Shown here: piece after piece, positions 54,169 through 63,028 of the stretch
Numbering within the stretch: position 1 is the first letter of the stretch
Layout of the letters: the number at the start of each line of letters is the position of its first letter
From: Burkholderia cepacia
GTDB lineage: Bacteria > Pseudomonadota > Gammaproteobacteria > Burkholderiales > Burkholderiaceae
Assembly (NCBI RefSeq): GCF_001718835.1
Contig: NZ_CP013443.1
Location: 3,348,001 to 3,412,000, forward strand
Direction: 5' to 3'
DNA: 64,000 nucleotides
Notes under the pieces: model-generated
What the model was told of the DNA's origin: nothing
What the model saw: only the letters and a program-made list of their open reading frames with translations
Database searches by the model: none
Translations under genes and position numbers: made by a program

Positions 54169-55131
54169 ATGGATCTGAACGCGCTGACGCTGCTCGTCGA
54201 GATCCTCGACGCCGGCAATCTCAGCAAGGCCGCGCAGCGGCTCAAGATGAGCCGCGCGAACGTCAGCTACCGGCTGAACCAGCTCGAGCGCTCGATCGGC
54301 CAGCAGCTCGTGCGGCGCACGACGCGGCGCATCGAGCCGACCGAAATCGGGCTGAAGCTGTACGAGCACGGCCGGCGCATCCGCAACGAACTGCTCGCCG
54401 CGCAGGAATCGGTGACGACGCTCGGCCAGGACCTGCAGGGCCGCGTGCGGCTGTCGGTGCCGAGCGGCTACGGGCAGATGGTGATGTCCGACTGGCTGCT
54501 CGCATTCAAGCGGCTGCATCCGGGGATCGTGCTCGACGTCGTGTTCGAGAACCGCGTGGAAGACCTGATGCGCGACGAAATCGACATCGCGGTGCGCGTG
54601 ATGCCAGAGCCGCCGCAGAACCTCGTCGCGCGCGACATGGGCGCGGTGCGCTACGTCGCATGCGCATCGGCCGCGTTCGCGGCCGAGCACGGGATGCCGG
54701 CGAGCCTCGACGCGCTGGCCGGTGCGCCCGTGATCACCGCGACGGTGATGGGCCGGCAGCTCAGGATCGCCGCGTATCTCGGCGACGAGCGCCACGAGGT
54801 GCTGCTCGAGCCCACGCTGATTTCGGAGAACTTCCTGTTCCTGCGGCAGGCGATCCTCGGCGGGATCGGCGTCGGCATCGTGCCCGACTACGTGGTGCAG
54901 GACGACGTCCGGCGCGGCACGGTCGTCACGTCGCTCGACGCGTACCGGCTCAGCATCTTCGGCACGCACATGTACATGCTCTACATGCCGAACCGGCACC
55001 ACACGCGCGCGACGTCGACGTTCATAGAGTTCATCCTCGAACAAGCCGGAAAGACCGGCCGGGGCGGGCCCGGCGCGATGCGTCAGGGTTTCCTGTCGGG
55101 TGACAACCCGCCGGCCGCGCGGCGACAATAG
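54169..55131 (+). CDS. LysR family transcriptional regulator
   Basis: 320 residues from MDLNALTLLVEILDAGNLSK, with GAGGAG about 10 nt upstream. Winged HTH in the first 60 residues (AAQRLKMSRANVSYRLNQLE), then a LysR effector domain (LRQAILGGIGVGIVPDYVVQ). The recognition part is close to the CrgA/DhcR subgroup. It is transcribed away from the acyl-CoA operon and very likely controls it; two palindromes lie between. The effector is probably an acyl-CoA or related acid (inference). Confidence 0.9.
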   Translation: MDLNALTLLVEILDAGNLSKAAQRLKMSRANVSYRLNQLERSIGQQLVRRTTRRIEPTEIGLKLYEHGRRIRNELLAAQESVTTLGQDLQGRVRLSVPSGYGQMVMSDWLLAFKRLHPGIVLDVVFENRVEDLMRDEIDIAVRVMPEPPQNLVARDMGAVRYVACASAAFAAEHGMPASLDALAGAPVITATVMGRQLRIAAYLGDERHEVLLEPTLISENFLFLRQAILGGIGVGIVPDYVVQDDVRRGTVVTSLDAYRLSIFGTHMYMLYMPNRHHTRATSTFIEFILEQAGKTGRGGPGAMRQGFLSGDNPPAARRQ

Positions 55132-55202
55132 CGCGCCGGCGCCTGTCGCTCCCTGTCGTTCCCTGTTGCGCCGTTTCAGCATTCACTGCTGCCGAGGGTT
55201 CA

Positions 55203-57083
55203 ATGTTCGACCGGATTCGTCCGCATTCGCGCTCCTGGACGCTGCTCGCCGCCGTCGCGCTCGTCGCGTTCAACGCCGGCTGCACGTCCCCCGCGCCGCC
55301 CGCCACCGCCGCCGGCGACAGCACAACCGCACCCGTTGCCGCGTCCGGCGCCGTCACGAGCGCCGCGCACGCGCCCGAGCTGTCGTCCGGCTGGACCGAC
55401 AAGCCGGGCTGGACCTCGCAGCACTTCATGATCGCGGCCGCGAACCCGCTCGCGACGCAGGCCGGCTACGACATGCTGAAGGCGGGCGGCACCGCGATCG
55501 ACGCGGCGATCGCCACGCAGATGGTGCTTGCGCTCGTCGAGCCGCAATCGTCGGGGATCGGCGGCGGCGCGTTCCTGCTGTACTTCGACGGCAAGGCGAC
55601 GCAGGCCTACGACGGCCGCGAGACCGCGCCGGCCGCCGCGACCGACCGGCTGTTCTACGGGCCGACCGGCCAGCCGATGAACTTCTACGAAGGCGTCGTC
55701 GGCGGGCGCTCGGTCGGCACGCCGGGCGTGCTGCGCATGCTCGACGCCGCGCATCGCGCGCACGGCAGGCTGCCGTGGCGCCGGCTGTTCCAGCCGGCGA
55801 TCCGGCTCGCGGAGCGTGGCTTCACGATCAGCCCGCGGCTCGCGACGCTGATCGCCAACGACAGGTACCTGAAGAACGATCCGGCCGCGCGCGCCTACTT
55901 CTACAACCAGGACGGTACGCCGAAGGCGGCCGGCACGGTGCTGAAGAACCCCGCGCTCGCGACCGTGCTGCGGCAAGTCGCCGATCGCGGCGCGAATGCG
56001 TTCTACACCGGTGCGATCGCGCGCGACATCGTCACGAAGGTGCGCAGGCACCCGACCAACCCGGGCCTGCTGTCGCTCCAGGATCTCGCGCGCTACAAGG
56101 CGAAGGTGCGCGCGCCGCTGTGCGCGGATTACCGGCGCTCGGTGGTCTGTGGGATGCCGCCGCCGTCGTCGGGCGGCCTCGCGATCGCGCAGATGCTCGG
56201 CATCCTCGAAGCGATGCCCGACTGGCAGCAGATCGGCGCGCAGAAGCCGGTGCGCAACGACGTCGGCTACGAGCCGACGCCGTTCGCCGCGCACCTGTTC
56301 AGCGAAGCCGGGCGGCTCGCGTATGCGGACCGCGCGCGCTATGTCGCCGATCCCGATTTCGTGCCGCTGCCGGGCGGCAGCTGGGCGAGCCTCACCGACA
56401 AGACCTATCTCGCGCAGCGCGCGCACCTGATCGGCGACAGCAGCATGGGCGTCGCGCAGGCCGGCACGCCGCAGGGCGCGACGCTCGCGATGGCCGACGA
56501 CCGCAGCCCCGAGTTGCCGTCGACGTCCGACATCGCGATCGTCGACCGCTACGGCCAGGCGCTGTCGATGACGACGAGCATCGAGGATGCGTTCGGTTCG
56601 CGGCTGATGGTGCGCGGCTTCATGCTGAACAACCAGCTCACCGATTTCTCGTTCGTGTCGAACGACAACGGCCGGCCGGTCGCGAACCGCGTGCAGCCCG
56701 GCAAGCGGCCGCGCTCGGCGATGTCGCCGGAGCTCGTGTTCGACAGGAAGACGAAGCAGGTGACGATGGTCGTCGGCTCGGCCGGCGGCCCCGCGATCAT
56801 CAACCACGTCGCGAAGACGCTGGTCGGCGTGCTCGACTGGGGGATGACGATGCAGCAGGCGATCGCGCTGCCGAACTTCGGGTCGATGAACGGGCCGACG
56901 CAGCTCGAACGCGGCCGCGTGTCGGACGCGCTCGCCGACGGGCTGAAGGGCCGCGGGCACGACGTGCGGGTGGTCGAGATGAACTCGGGGCTGCAGGGGA
57001 TCCAGCGGCTGAACGTGCAGGGGCAGACGGTGTGGTTCGGCGGGGCGGATCCGCGGCGGGAAGGGATGGCGATGGGCGAATGA
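55203..57083 (+). CDS. ggt: Gamma-glutamyltransferase (lipoprotein form)
   Basis: 626 residues. Lipobox FNAGC with Cys27, so it should be lipidated. Gamma-GT motifs: MVLALVEPQSSGIGGGAFLL, GVVGGRSVGTPGVLRMLDAA, and the autoprocessing site PSTSDIAIVD with nucleophile Thr441, then FMLNNQLTDFSF and VVGSAGGP. It is made as one chain and splits before Thr441. It cleaves glutathione and gamma-glutamyl peptides in the periplasm. Single gene on the plus strand after the LysR gene. Confidence 0.94.
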   Translation: MFDRIRPHSRSWTLLAAVALVAFNAGCTSPAPPATAAGDSTTAPVAASGAVTSAAHAPELSSGWTDKPGWTSQHFMIAAANPLATQAGYDMLKAGGTAIDAAIATQMVLALVEPQSSGIGGGAFLLYFDGKATQAYDGRETAPAAATDRLFYGPTGQPMNFYEGVVGGRSVGTPGVLRMLDAAHRAHGRLPWRRLFQPAIRLAERGFTISPRLATLIANDRYLKNDPAARAYFYNQDGTPKAAGTVLKNPALATVLRQVADRGANAFYTGAIARDIVTKVRRHPTNPGLLSLQDLARYKAKVRAPLCADYRRSVVCGMPPPSSGGLAIAQMLGILEAMPDWQQIGAQKPVRNDVGYEPTPFAAHLFSEAGRLAYADRARYVADPDFVPLPGGSWASLTDKTYLAQRAHLIGDSSMGVAQAGTPQGATLAMADDRSPELPSTSDIAIVDRYGQALSMTTSIEDAFGSRLMVRGFMLNNQLTDFSFVSNDNGRPVANRVQPGKRPRSAMSPELVFDRKTKQVTMVVGSAGGPAIINHVAKTLVGVLDWGMTMQQAIALPNFGSMNGPTQLERGRVSDALADGLKGRGHDVRVVEMNSGLQGIQRLNVQGQTVWFGGADPRREGMAMGE

Positions 57084-57137
57084 GCGCGGCAGTCAGAGGC
57101 GGCGCGAGTGCGCGTCGCCCGTGCTGCCTGCGTGACG

Positions 57138-58028
57138 TCAGCCCCGCCCCTTCCACGGCACGATCCGCCGCTCGACCCACCGCATCGCGAGATCGAACAG
57201 CCACGCGATCGCGCCGATGATCAGGATGCCCATCACGACGATGTCGGTGCGCAGGAAGCTCGATGCGTTGAGCACCATCTGCCCGAGCCCGGCCGTCGCG
57301 GCGACCATCTCGGCCGCGACGAGCGTCGTCCAGCCGAAGCCGATCGCGATCCGCAGCCCCGTGAGGATCTCCGGCAGCGCGGCCGGCAGCACCACGTGGC
57401 GCACGATCTGCGCGAAGCTGCCGCCGAGCGAATACGCGGCGTTGATCTGCTCGACCGTCGCCGCGCGCACGCCGGCGCGCGCCGCCATCGCGATCGGCGC
57501 GAAGCACGCGAGGAAGATCACGACGAGCTTCGCCGTTTCGTCGATGCCGAACCAGATCACGACGAGCGGCAGGTACGCGAGCGGCGGCAGCGGCCGGTAG
57601 AACTCCAGCAGCGGATCGAGCACGCCGCGCGCGACGCGGCTCACGCCCATCAGGATGCCGGCCGGCACGCCGATCGCGGTCGCGAGCAGGAACGCGCCGA
57701 ACACGCGCGCGGCACTCCACAGCAGGTGCTCGGACAACGGCAGGCCGCCCTGGATGCGGCCGTGCCACGCATCGACGAATGCCGTCCACACGGCTTCCGG
57801 TGCGGGCAGGAACAGCGGCGGCAGCCACTGACGATGGGTGGCGACCCACCACAGCAGCGCCAGCGCCGCGACCGTCGCCGCGCTCAGCCCGGCCGTCTTC
57901 CCCTGCCCCGGCAACCGGTAACGGCGCGACGAAGGCGCACGACGCGCCGCCGCGCGAGCCCGCGTGCGCTCGCCCTGCTCGAAACCCGCGGCCGTGCGAT
58001 CGGCCGCCCAAGAATCCTGCGTGCTCAT
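57138..58028 (-). CDS. tauC: ABC transporter permease, TauC/SsuC type
   Basis: 296 residues from MSTQDSWAADRTAAGFEQGE. A long basic N-terminal tail (residues 1-45) is followed by about six TM helices with the BPD permease EAA loop (AAYSLGGSFAQIVRHVVLPA). It forms the inner membrane channel of a sulfonate importer with the ATPase upstream and the binding protein before that. Gene order A-B-C is on the minus strand. No tauD (taurine dioxygenase) follows in the window; ggt lies convergently downstream. Confidence 0.9.
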   Translation of the reverse strand: MSTQDSWAADRTAAGFEQGERTRARAAARRAPSSRRYRLPGQGKTAGLSAATVAALALLWWVATHRQWLPPLFLPAPEAVWTAFVDAWHGRIQGGLPLSEHLLWSAARVFGAFLLATAIGVPAGILMGVSRVARGVLDPLLEFYRPLPPLAYLPLVVIWFGIDETAKLVVIFLACFAPIAMAARAGVRAATVEQINAAYSLGGSFAQIVRHVVLPAALPEILTGLRIAIGFGWTTLVAAEMVAATAGLGQMVLNASSFLRTDIVVMGILIIGAIAWLFDLAMRWVERRIVPWKGRG

Positions 58029-58099
58029 GCTGTCCTGCCTGTGCAAAGTGCTGATCCGACCGCGTCCGACCGACGCGCCCTGTCGCGCGAGCTCGTGCA

Positions 58100-58897
58100 T
58101 CACGCCGCCGCCTCGGCGGCCTCGTCGCGATGCAGGTACGCGATCAGCCGTTCGCGCCATGCGATGAAATCCGGTGACGACTTCACCGCGCGCGCATCGC
58201 GCGATTCGACGTAGCGGCGCGCGAACGGCAGTTCGAAGGTTTCCGCGATCCGGCCGGGGCCGGGCGTCATCACGACGAGACGCGTCGCGAGAAACAGCGC
58301 CTCCTCGACATCGTGCGTAATGAAGAACACCGTCTTGCCGGTGCGTGCCCACACGTCGAGCACGAGCGCCTGCATCGTGCCGCGCGTCATCGCGTCGAGC
58401 GCGCCCATCGGCTCGTCCATCAGCAGCACGCGCGGGTCGCTCGCGAGCGCGCGTGCGATGCCGACGCGCTGCTGCATCCCGCCCGACAGCTCGTACACGC
58501 GCGCATGCGCGTGCTTGTCGAGCCCGACGAGCGCGAGCATCTCCCGCGCCCGCGCTTCGCGTTCGGCCTTCGACACGCGTGCGAAGCGCAGCCCGAGCGC
58601 GACGTTGTCGAGCACGTCGAGCCACGGCAGCAGCGCGTATTTCTGGAACACGACACCGCGATCGGCGCCGGGGCCCGTGACCGGGACGCCGTCGACGCGC
58701 ACGTCACCCGTCGTCGGCGCGACGAAGCCGGCCATGCAGTTCAGCAGCGTCGTCTTCCCGCAGCCGGACGCGCCGAGCGCGACGACGAATTCGCCGGCGT
58801 CGATGCGCAGGTCGACCTGCGCGAGCGCCTGCGTCGTCGGACGCCCGCGCTCGCCCGGATAGGCGACCGATACCTGACGGACTTCCAGCGTGCTCAT
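58100..58897 (-). CDS. tauB: ABC transporter ATP-binding protein, TauB type
   Basis: 265 residues from MSTLEVRQVSVAYPGERGRP. Walker A GASGCGKTT is near residue 43, the signature is LSGGMQQRVGIARALA, Walker B is RVLLMDEPMGALD, and THDVEEALFLA holds the switch His. It powers import of taurine or a similar sulfonate. It starts 38 nt after tauA and precedes tauC. Confidence 0.92.
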   Translation of the reverse strand: MSTLEVRQVSVAYPGERGRPTTQALAQVDLRIDAGEFVVALGASGCGKTTLLNCMAGFVAPTTGDVRVDGVPVTGPGADRGVVFQKYALLPWLDVLDNVALGLRFARVSKAEREARAREMLALVGLDKHAHARVYELSGGMQQRVGIARALASDPRVLLMDEPMGALDAMTRGTMQALVLDVWARTGKTVFFITHDVEEALFLATRLVVMTPGPGRIAETFELPFARRYVESRDARAVKSSPDFIAWRERLIAYLHRDEAAEAAA

Positions 58898-58935
58898 GTT
58901 CGGGACTCCGCGACGGGTGGGCTGAGTGGCCGCGC

Positions 58936-59970
58936 TCAGCGCGCGGCCTTCTGCACGAACTGCGGATCGACGCCGGCCGAGTAGTCGGCGAGCACCGTCT
59001 GGATCGTGCCCTGCGATTTGAGGAACGTGGCCGTGGCCGCGAGCGATTTCGCGGCGCCCGACTGCGCACCGCCGCCGAGCCACGTCGGCGACGCCTGCTC
59101 GGCCGGCGTCGGGAACGCGTAGAGCGCGAGGCTGGCCGGCACGTCCTGCGCGTTCGCGCCCGACACCTTCGCGACCGCCGCGACCTGCGGCGAGCCGACC
59201 TTCCACGCGGCAGCGTGCGCGCGATAGTCGGCATCGGCGGCCGCGAGCACCTTCACGAAGCGCGTGACGAACTCGGGGTTCTCGCGCGCGAACTTGCGGC
59301 TCACGACGAAGCCGTCGAAGGTCGCCTTGCCGCTTTCCTTCGCAACCCGGCCCGACGTCGTGAGCACGGTGCCCGACTGCTTGACCTTCGCGAGCACCGG
59401 ATCCCAGATGTAGGTCGCGTCGATGTCGCCGCGCGCCCACGCCGCCGCGACTTCGGGCGGGCGGAGGTTGACGATCTTCACGTCGTTCGGATTGACGCCC
59501 GCGGCCTGCAGCGCGACGAGCGTATGGAAATGCGACGTCGACACGAACGGCACGCCGATCTTCTTACCCTTCAGCGCGGCGACGCTCGTGACGCCCGAAC
59601 CGTTGCGCGCGACGAGCGCCTCGGCGTCGTTGATGTTGTCGAGCACCCAGAACAGCGAGATGTCGAGCCCCTGCGACAGCCCGGCCGCGATCGGGCTCGA
59701 GCCGGCTTCGCCGAGCTGCACGGAACCCGACGCGAGCGCGCGGATCACGTCGGCGCCGCTGTCGAGCTTGCGGAACGTGACCTTGTAACCGGTCGCCTTT
59801 TCGACTTCACCGCTCGCCTGCGCATAGCGCCACGGCACGACCATGTCCTGGTACGCGATCACGACTTCGCGCGATTCGGCGTGCGCCGCGCCCAGCGCGG
59901 CAAAGGCGGCGAGCGCGGTCAGCGCGGTCAGCGCGACGACGGCGCGGCGGATGAAGCTGAAACGGGACAT
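58936..59970 (-). CDS. tauA: Taurine/sulfonate ABC transporter substrate-binding protein
   Basis: 344 residues with a signal peptide ending AALGAAHA-E near residue 31. The SsuA/TauA-type domain reads VVIAYQDMVVPWRYAQASGE, FRKLDSGADVIRALASGSVQ, LGEAGSSPIAAGLSQG and ATYIWDPVLAKVKQSG. TauA and SsuA are hard to separate by eye; the YQxxxxPW and GSSPIAAG stretches favour TauA. It binds a sulfonate and leads the tauABC operon. Confidence 0.9.
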   Translation of the reverse strand: MSRFSFIRRAVVALTALTALAAFAALGAAHAESREVVIAYQDMVVPWRYAQASGEVEKATGYKVTFRKLDSGADVIRALASGSVQLGEAGSSPIAAGLSQGLDISLFWVLDNINDAEALVARNGSGVTSVAALKGKKIGVPFVSTSHFHTLVALQAAGVNPNDVKIVNLRPPEVAAAWARGDIDATYIWDPVLAKVKQSGTVLTTSGRVAKESGKATFDGFVVSRKFARENPEFVTRFVKVLAAADADYRAHAAAWKVGSPQVAAVAKVSGANAQDVPASLALYAFPTPAEQASPTWLGGGAQSGAAKSLAATATFLKSQGTIQTVLADYSAGVDPQFVQKAAR

Positions 59971-60254
59971 GCGGCTCTCCTTGGGAATGCAGGTGTTGCA
60001 TGCGGAGAGCCGACTATAGGAGCTTTGCGCGCGGGGGGAGCGAACTTATCCTGCGAAGCTATCGATGCTGTTTCAGCTTTGCTTTTCACGCTTTATTGAA
60101 TGCGATCGACGATCGAGCAGCGATCGGTGCGCGGGATGCGCGATCGCAGTTCGCCGGTGTTCGGCCCGACAATTTTCATACCGGTCCCATATCGAACCGC
60201 GGATGTAAGCGCTAGTGTCTCGGATCGAGCACCGAGTCGCGGTGCATTCGCACC

Positions 60255-60698
60255 ATGAAAACCAGTCGGAAACCGGATGGCGAGCCTATGGAACCTCGAT
60301 ACAGTCTTTGCCAGATGCGAGCGGTATGGATCGACGCCTATCTCAACGGCGACGTCGATCAATTGGCCTTCGTCGAGTCGCCCCACTTTTTCGTGAAGCG
60401 GGGAACCCGGATACTCACTAAATCCCAGCAATTAGCGCATCTGCAACGGCACTCGCCGGAACGAACCGGACGCCATTTCAGTTGGCAAGCGCACGGCGAA
60501 ATGACGGAATTCGCCGAAAGCCGGCAATGGGCATCGATCCGCGGATCCGGTTCGATGCGGTGTGACGGGACAATCGTGAGCGCTATTAATTTTGTGGAGC
60601 TATGGCTCGTGCAAGACGAGCGATGGCAGATCGCGGCACTTTGCTACGACGAACGCGAAAACGACGGCGGAGTCGTGGCAAGCCGACCGGATCGGTAA
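60255..60698 (+). CDS. Orphan protein with an NTF2-like pattern
   Basis: 147 residues. The layout (DAYLNGDVDQLAFVESPHFF, then WASIRGSGSM, VSAINFVELWLVQDERWQIA, ALCYDE) resembles a SnoaL/DUF4440 NTF2-like fold, a small alpha+beta cone used by enzymes and binding proteins. No catalytic residue can be named. Codon use is less GC3-biased than the neighbours. No close operon partner, and no strong ribosome binding site is visible; MEPRYSLCQM at 60288 is another possible start. Confidence 0.6.
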   Translation: MKTSRKPDGEPMEPRYSLCQMRAVWIDAYLNGDVDQLAFVESPHFFVKRGTRILTKSQQLAHLQRHSPERTGRHFSWQAHGEMTEFAESRQWASIRGSGSMRCDGTIVSAINFVELWLVQDERWQIAALCYDERENDGGVVASRPDR

Positions 60699-60732
60699 TC
60701 GCGATCCGATCGAAGCAACGAAAAGAGAGCGC

Positions 60733-60759
60733 AAAAAAACCCGCAGAGCGGGTTCTTTT
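60733..60759. terminator. Bidirectional rho-independent terminator between the NTF2-like gene and lipA
   Basis: AACCCGC (60738-60744) pairs with GCGGGTT (60748-60754) over AGA. On the minus strand a run of seven T follows; on the plus strand CTTTT follows. It can end both convergent transcripts. Confidence 0.85.
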
Positions 60760-60782
60760 GCGGGATCAGGCGTCGGGAACGC

Positions 60783-61775
60783 TCAGACCACCCCTGCCCC
60801 ATGCGCCTGCAGGTCGGCGTGATAGCTCGAGCGCACCATCGCGCCGACGGCCGCGTGCGTGAAGCCCATCTTGTACGCCTCTTCCTCGTACATCTTGAAC
60901 GTATCGGGATGCACGTACGCACGCACCGGCAGGTGGTGTTCCGACGGCTGCAGGTACTGGCCGATCGTCAGCATGTCGACGTCGTGCGCGCGCAGGTCGC
61001 GCATCACCTGCAGGATTTCCTCTTCGGTCTCGCCGAGGCCGACCATCAGGCCCGACTTCGTCGCGACGCCCGGATGCAGCGCCTTGAAGTCCTTCAGGAG
61101 CTTCAGCGAGTGCGCGTAGTCCGAACCCGGGCGCGCTTCCTTGTACAGGCGCGGCACCGTTTCGAGGTTGTGGTTCATCACGTCCGGCGGCGCAGCGTTC
61201 AGGATCGAGATCGCGCGGTCGAGACGGCCGCGGAAATCCGGCGTCAGGATCTCGATGCGCGTGTCCGGCGACTGCGCGCGCGTTTCGCGGATGCACTCGA
61301 CGAAGTGGGCAGCGCCGCCGTCGCGCAGGTCGTCGCGGTCGACGCTCGTGATCACCACGTACTTGAGCTTCAGCGCGGCGATCGTGCGCGCGAGGTTCTT
61401 CGGTTCATCCGCGTCGAGCGGATCGGGACGGCCGTGGCCGACGTCGCAGAACGGGCAGCGGCGCGTGCACTTGTCGCCCATGATCATGAACGTCGCGGTG
61501 CCCTTGCCGAAGCATTCGCCGATGTTCGGGCAGCTCGCTTCCTCGCACACCGTATGCAGGTTGTGCTCGCGCAGGATCGTCTTGATCTCGTTGAAGCGCG
61601 AGCTGCCGGTAGCCGCCTTCACGCGGATCCACTCGGGCTTCTTCAGCTTTTCGATCGGAATGACCTTGATCGGGATGCGCGCCGTCTTCGCCTGCGCCTT
61701 CTGCTTGGCGGTCGGATCGTAGGCAGGGGTCGCGGCCGGATCGGCCGGTGCGGGGGAAGCGGTAACGTCAGTCAT
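60783..61775 (-). CDS. lipA: Lipoyl synthase
   Basis: 330 residues, a radical SAM enzyme that inserts two sulfurs into octanoyl domains. The auxiliary cluster cysteines are C77-x4-C82-x5-C88 (CEEASCPNIGEC) and the radical SAM motif is C103-x3-C107-x2-C110 (CTRRCPFCDV). A C-terminal RSSYHADLQAHG holds the conserved Ser ligand. It overlaps lipB by 8 nt and acts after it. Confidence 0.96.
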   Translation of the reverse strand: MTDVTASPAPADPAATPAYDPTAKQKAQAKTARIPIKVIPIEKLKKPEWIRVKAATGSSRFNEIKTILREHNLHTVCEEASCPNIGECFGKGTATFMIMGDKCTRRCPFCDVGHGRPDPLDADEPKNLARTIAALKLKYVVITSVDRDDLRDGGAAHFVECIRETRAQSPDTRIEILTPDFRGRLDRAISILNAAPPDVMNHNLETVPRLYKEARPGSDYAHSLKLLKDFKALHPGVATKSGLMVGLGETEEEILQVMRDLRAHDVDMLTIGQYLQPSEHHLPVRAYVHPDTFKMYEEEAYKMGFTHAAVGAMVRSSYHADLQAHGAGVV

Positions 61776-62517
61776 TCGAATGTTGTTCCAGTGCCTGCGG
61801 CTTGTCGGCGGCCGCGGATGCGCCGTCGAGGTTGGCGATCAGACGGCCCACCAGCGTGTGGGCGACGTCGTTCCAGTCGGCGGCAACCTCGAGGCTCGCC
61901 ATGTCGACAGTTTCCAGTCCGGCATAGCCGCACGGGTTGATCGCAAGAAACGGGCGCAGATCCATCTTCACGTTCAGGCTCAGCCCGTGATAGCTGCAGC
62001 CGTTGCGGATCTTCAGGCCGAGGGCCGCGATTTTCGCGCCCTCGTGCACGCCGGACGCCACGTAGATCCCGGGCGCGCCCGCCTTGCGGACCGAAGCGAG
62101 ATTATACGCCGCGAGGGTTTCGATCACGGCCTCCTCGATCTTCGTCACGAGCGTGCGCACCATCAGCTTGCGCCGGCGCAGGTCCAGCAGCAGGTAGGCG
62201 ACGATCTGGCCGGGGCCGTGATAAGTGATTTGCCCGCCGCGGTCGACCTTCACGAGCGGCACGCCGCTGTCGGCCACCAGCAGGTGGGCCGGGTCGCCGG
62301 CCTGGCCGAGCGTGTAGACGGGCGGATGCTCGACCAGCCAGATCTCGTCGCCGGTGTCGGCCGTGCGCGTGTCGGTGAACGCGCGCATCGCGTCGAAGCT
62401 CGTCTCGTAGGTCTCGACGCCCCGCCACCGCACGGTGACCGGTGGGGCCGGTTGGGCTGCGGGCGAATCAGGTGCGGCGACAGGCGTGGACACGATGGAA
62501 ACCGGCGAAACGGACAT
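61768..62517 (-). CDS. lipB: Octanoyltransferase LipB
   Basis: 249 residues. It moves octanoyl from ACP to lipoyl domains. The family motifs GGQITYHGPGQIVAYLLLDL, the Lys in GAKIAALGLKIRNG and the Cys in INPCGYAGLETV (Lys/Cys dyad) are present. The first 28 residues (MSVSPVSIVSTPVAAPDSPA) are a low-complexity extension. lipB and lipA overlap, so their translation is coupled. Confidence 0.95.
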   Translation of the reverse strand: MSVSPVSIVSTPVAAPDSPAAQPAPPVTVRWRGVETYETSFDAMRAFTDTRTADTGDEIWLVEHPPVYTLGQAGDPAHLLVADSGVPLVKVDRGGQITYHGPGQIVAYLLLDLRRRKLMVRTLVTKIEEAVIETLAAYNLASVRKAGAPGIYVASGVHEGAKIAALGLKIRNGCSYHGLSLNVKMDLRPFLAINPCGYAGLETVDMASLEVAADWNDVAHTLVGRLIANLDGASAAADKPQALEQHSND

Positions 62518-62600
62518 GGGCGGTAGTTTACCGAAAACCCAAGGGTCTCGCCGGCTATCGAAAGGGACGGATCGACGGCATCCGTCTGGTCAGAACGGCG

Positions 62601-62927
62601 TCAGACGGTGCGCCACCCGCTCTGCAACAGCGCCGCGACGCGCTCGCGCAGCCGGGCGAGCCCCGTCAGCGCGACCTCCTTCGGCGGCCGCGACACCGAG
62701 AACGCCACGCGCGCGCCCTCCCGGCCTTCCGCGCTGAGCCACAGCCGCTCGCCGCGGCGCAGCTTCAGCGTCTCGCCGTCGACCAGGAAGTAATCGTCGA
62801 CGTCGTTGCTGCGCGTCGCCCACACCGGCCCGCACTGCACCACCAGCCGCGTGCTGCGTTGCACCTTCAACGGCACGGTTTCGCCCACCGGGATTTCGAA
62901 CGTGATGCTTGAAGAAATTTCTTGCAT
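62601..62927 (-). CDS. DUF2917 domain protein
   Basis: 108 residues from MQEISSSITFEIPVGETVPL; GGAG 6 nt before this ATG decides against the ATG 5 codons upstream. It is mostly beta: LKVQRSTRLVVQCGPVWATR, DDYFLVDGETLKLRRGERLW and LSAEGREGARVAFS form the cupin-like DUF2917 pattern. It is divergent from the LysR gene beside it, an arrangement often seen for this family, so the regulator may control it. Function unknown. Confidence 0.88.
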   Translation of the reverse strand: MQEISSSITFEIPVGETVPLKVQRSTRLVVQCGPVWATRSNDVDDYFLVDGETLKLRRGERLWLSAEGREGARVAFSVSRPPKEVALTGLARLRERVAALLQSGWRTV

Positions 62928-63028
62928 GATCGACTCCGCCATAAGTGCTTCGATGGCTACAATCGTAGTCACTTCAAGGCGTCCGACAAAGCGACCAATT
63001 TTCACGTCGATGTGAGGAAAATTAGCAA

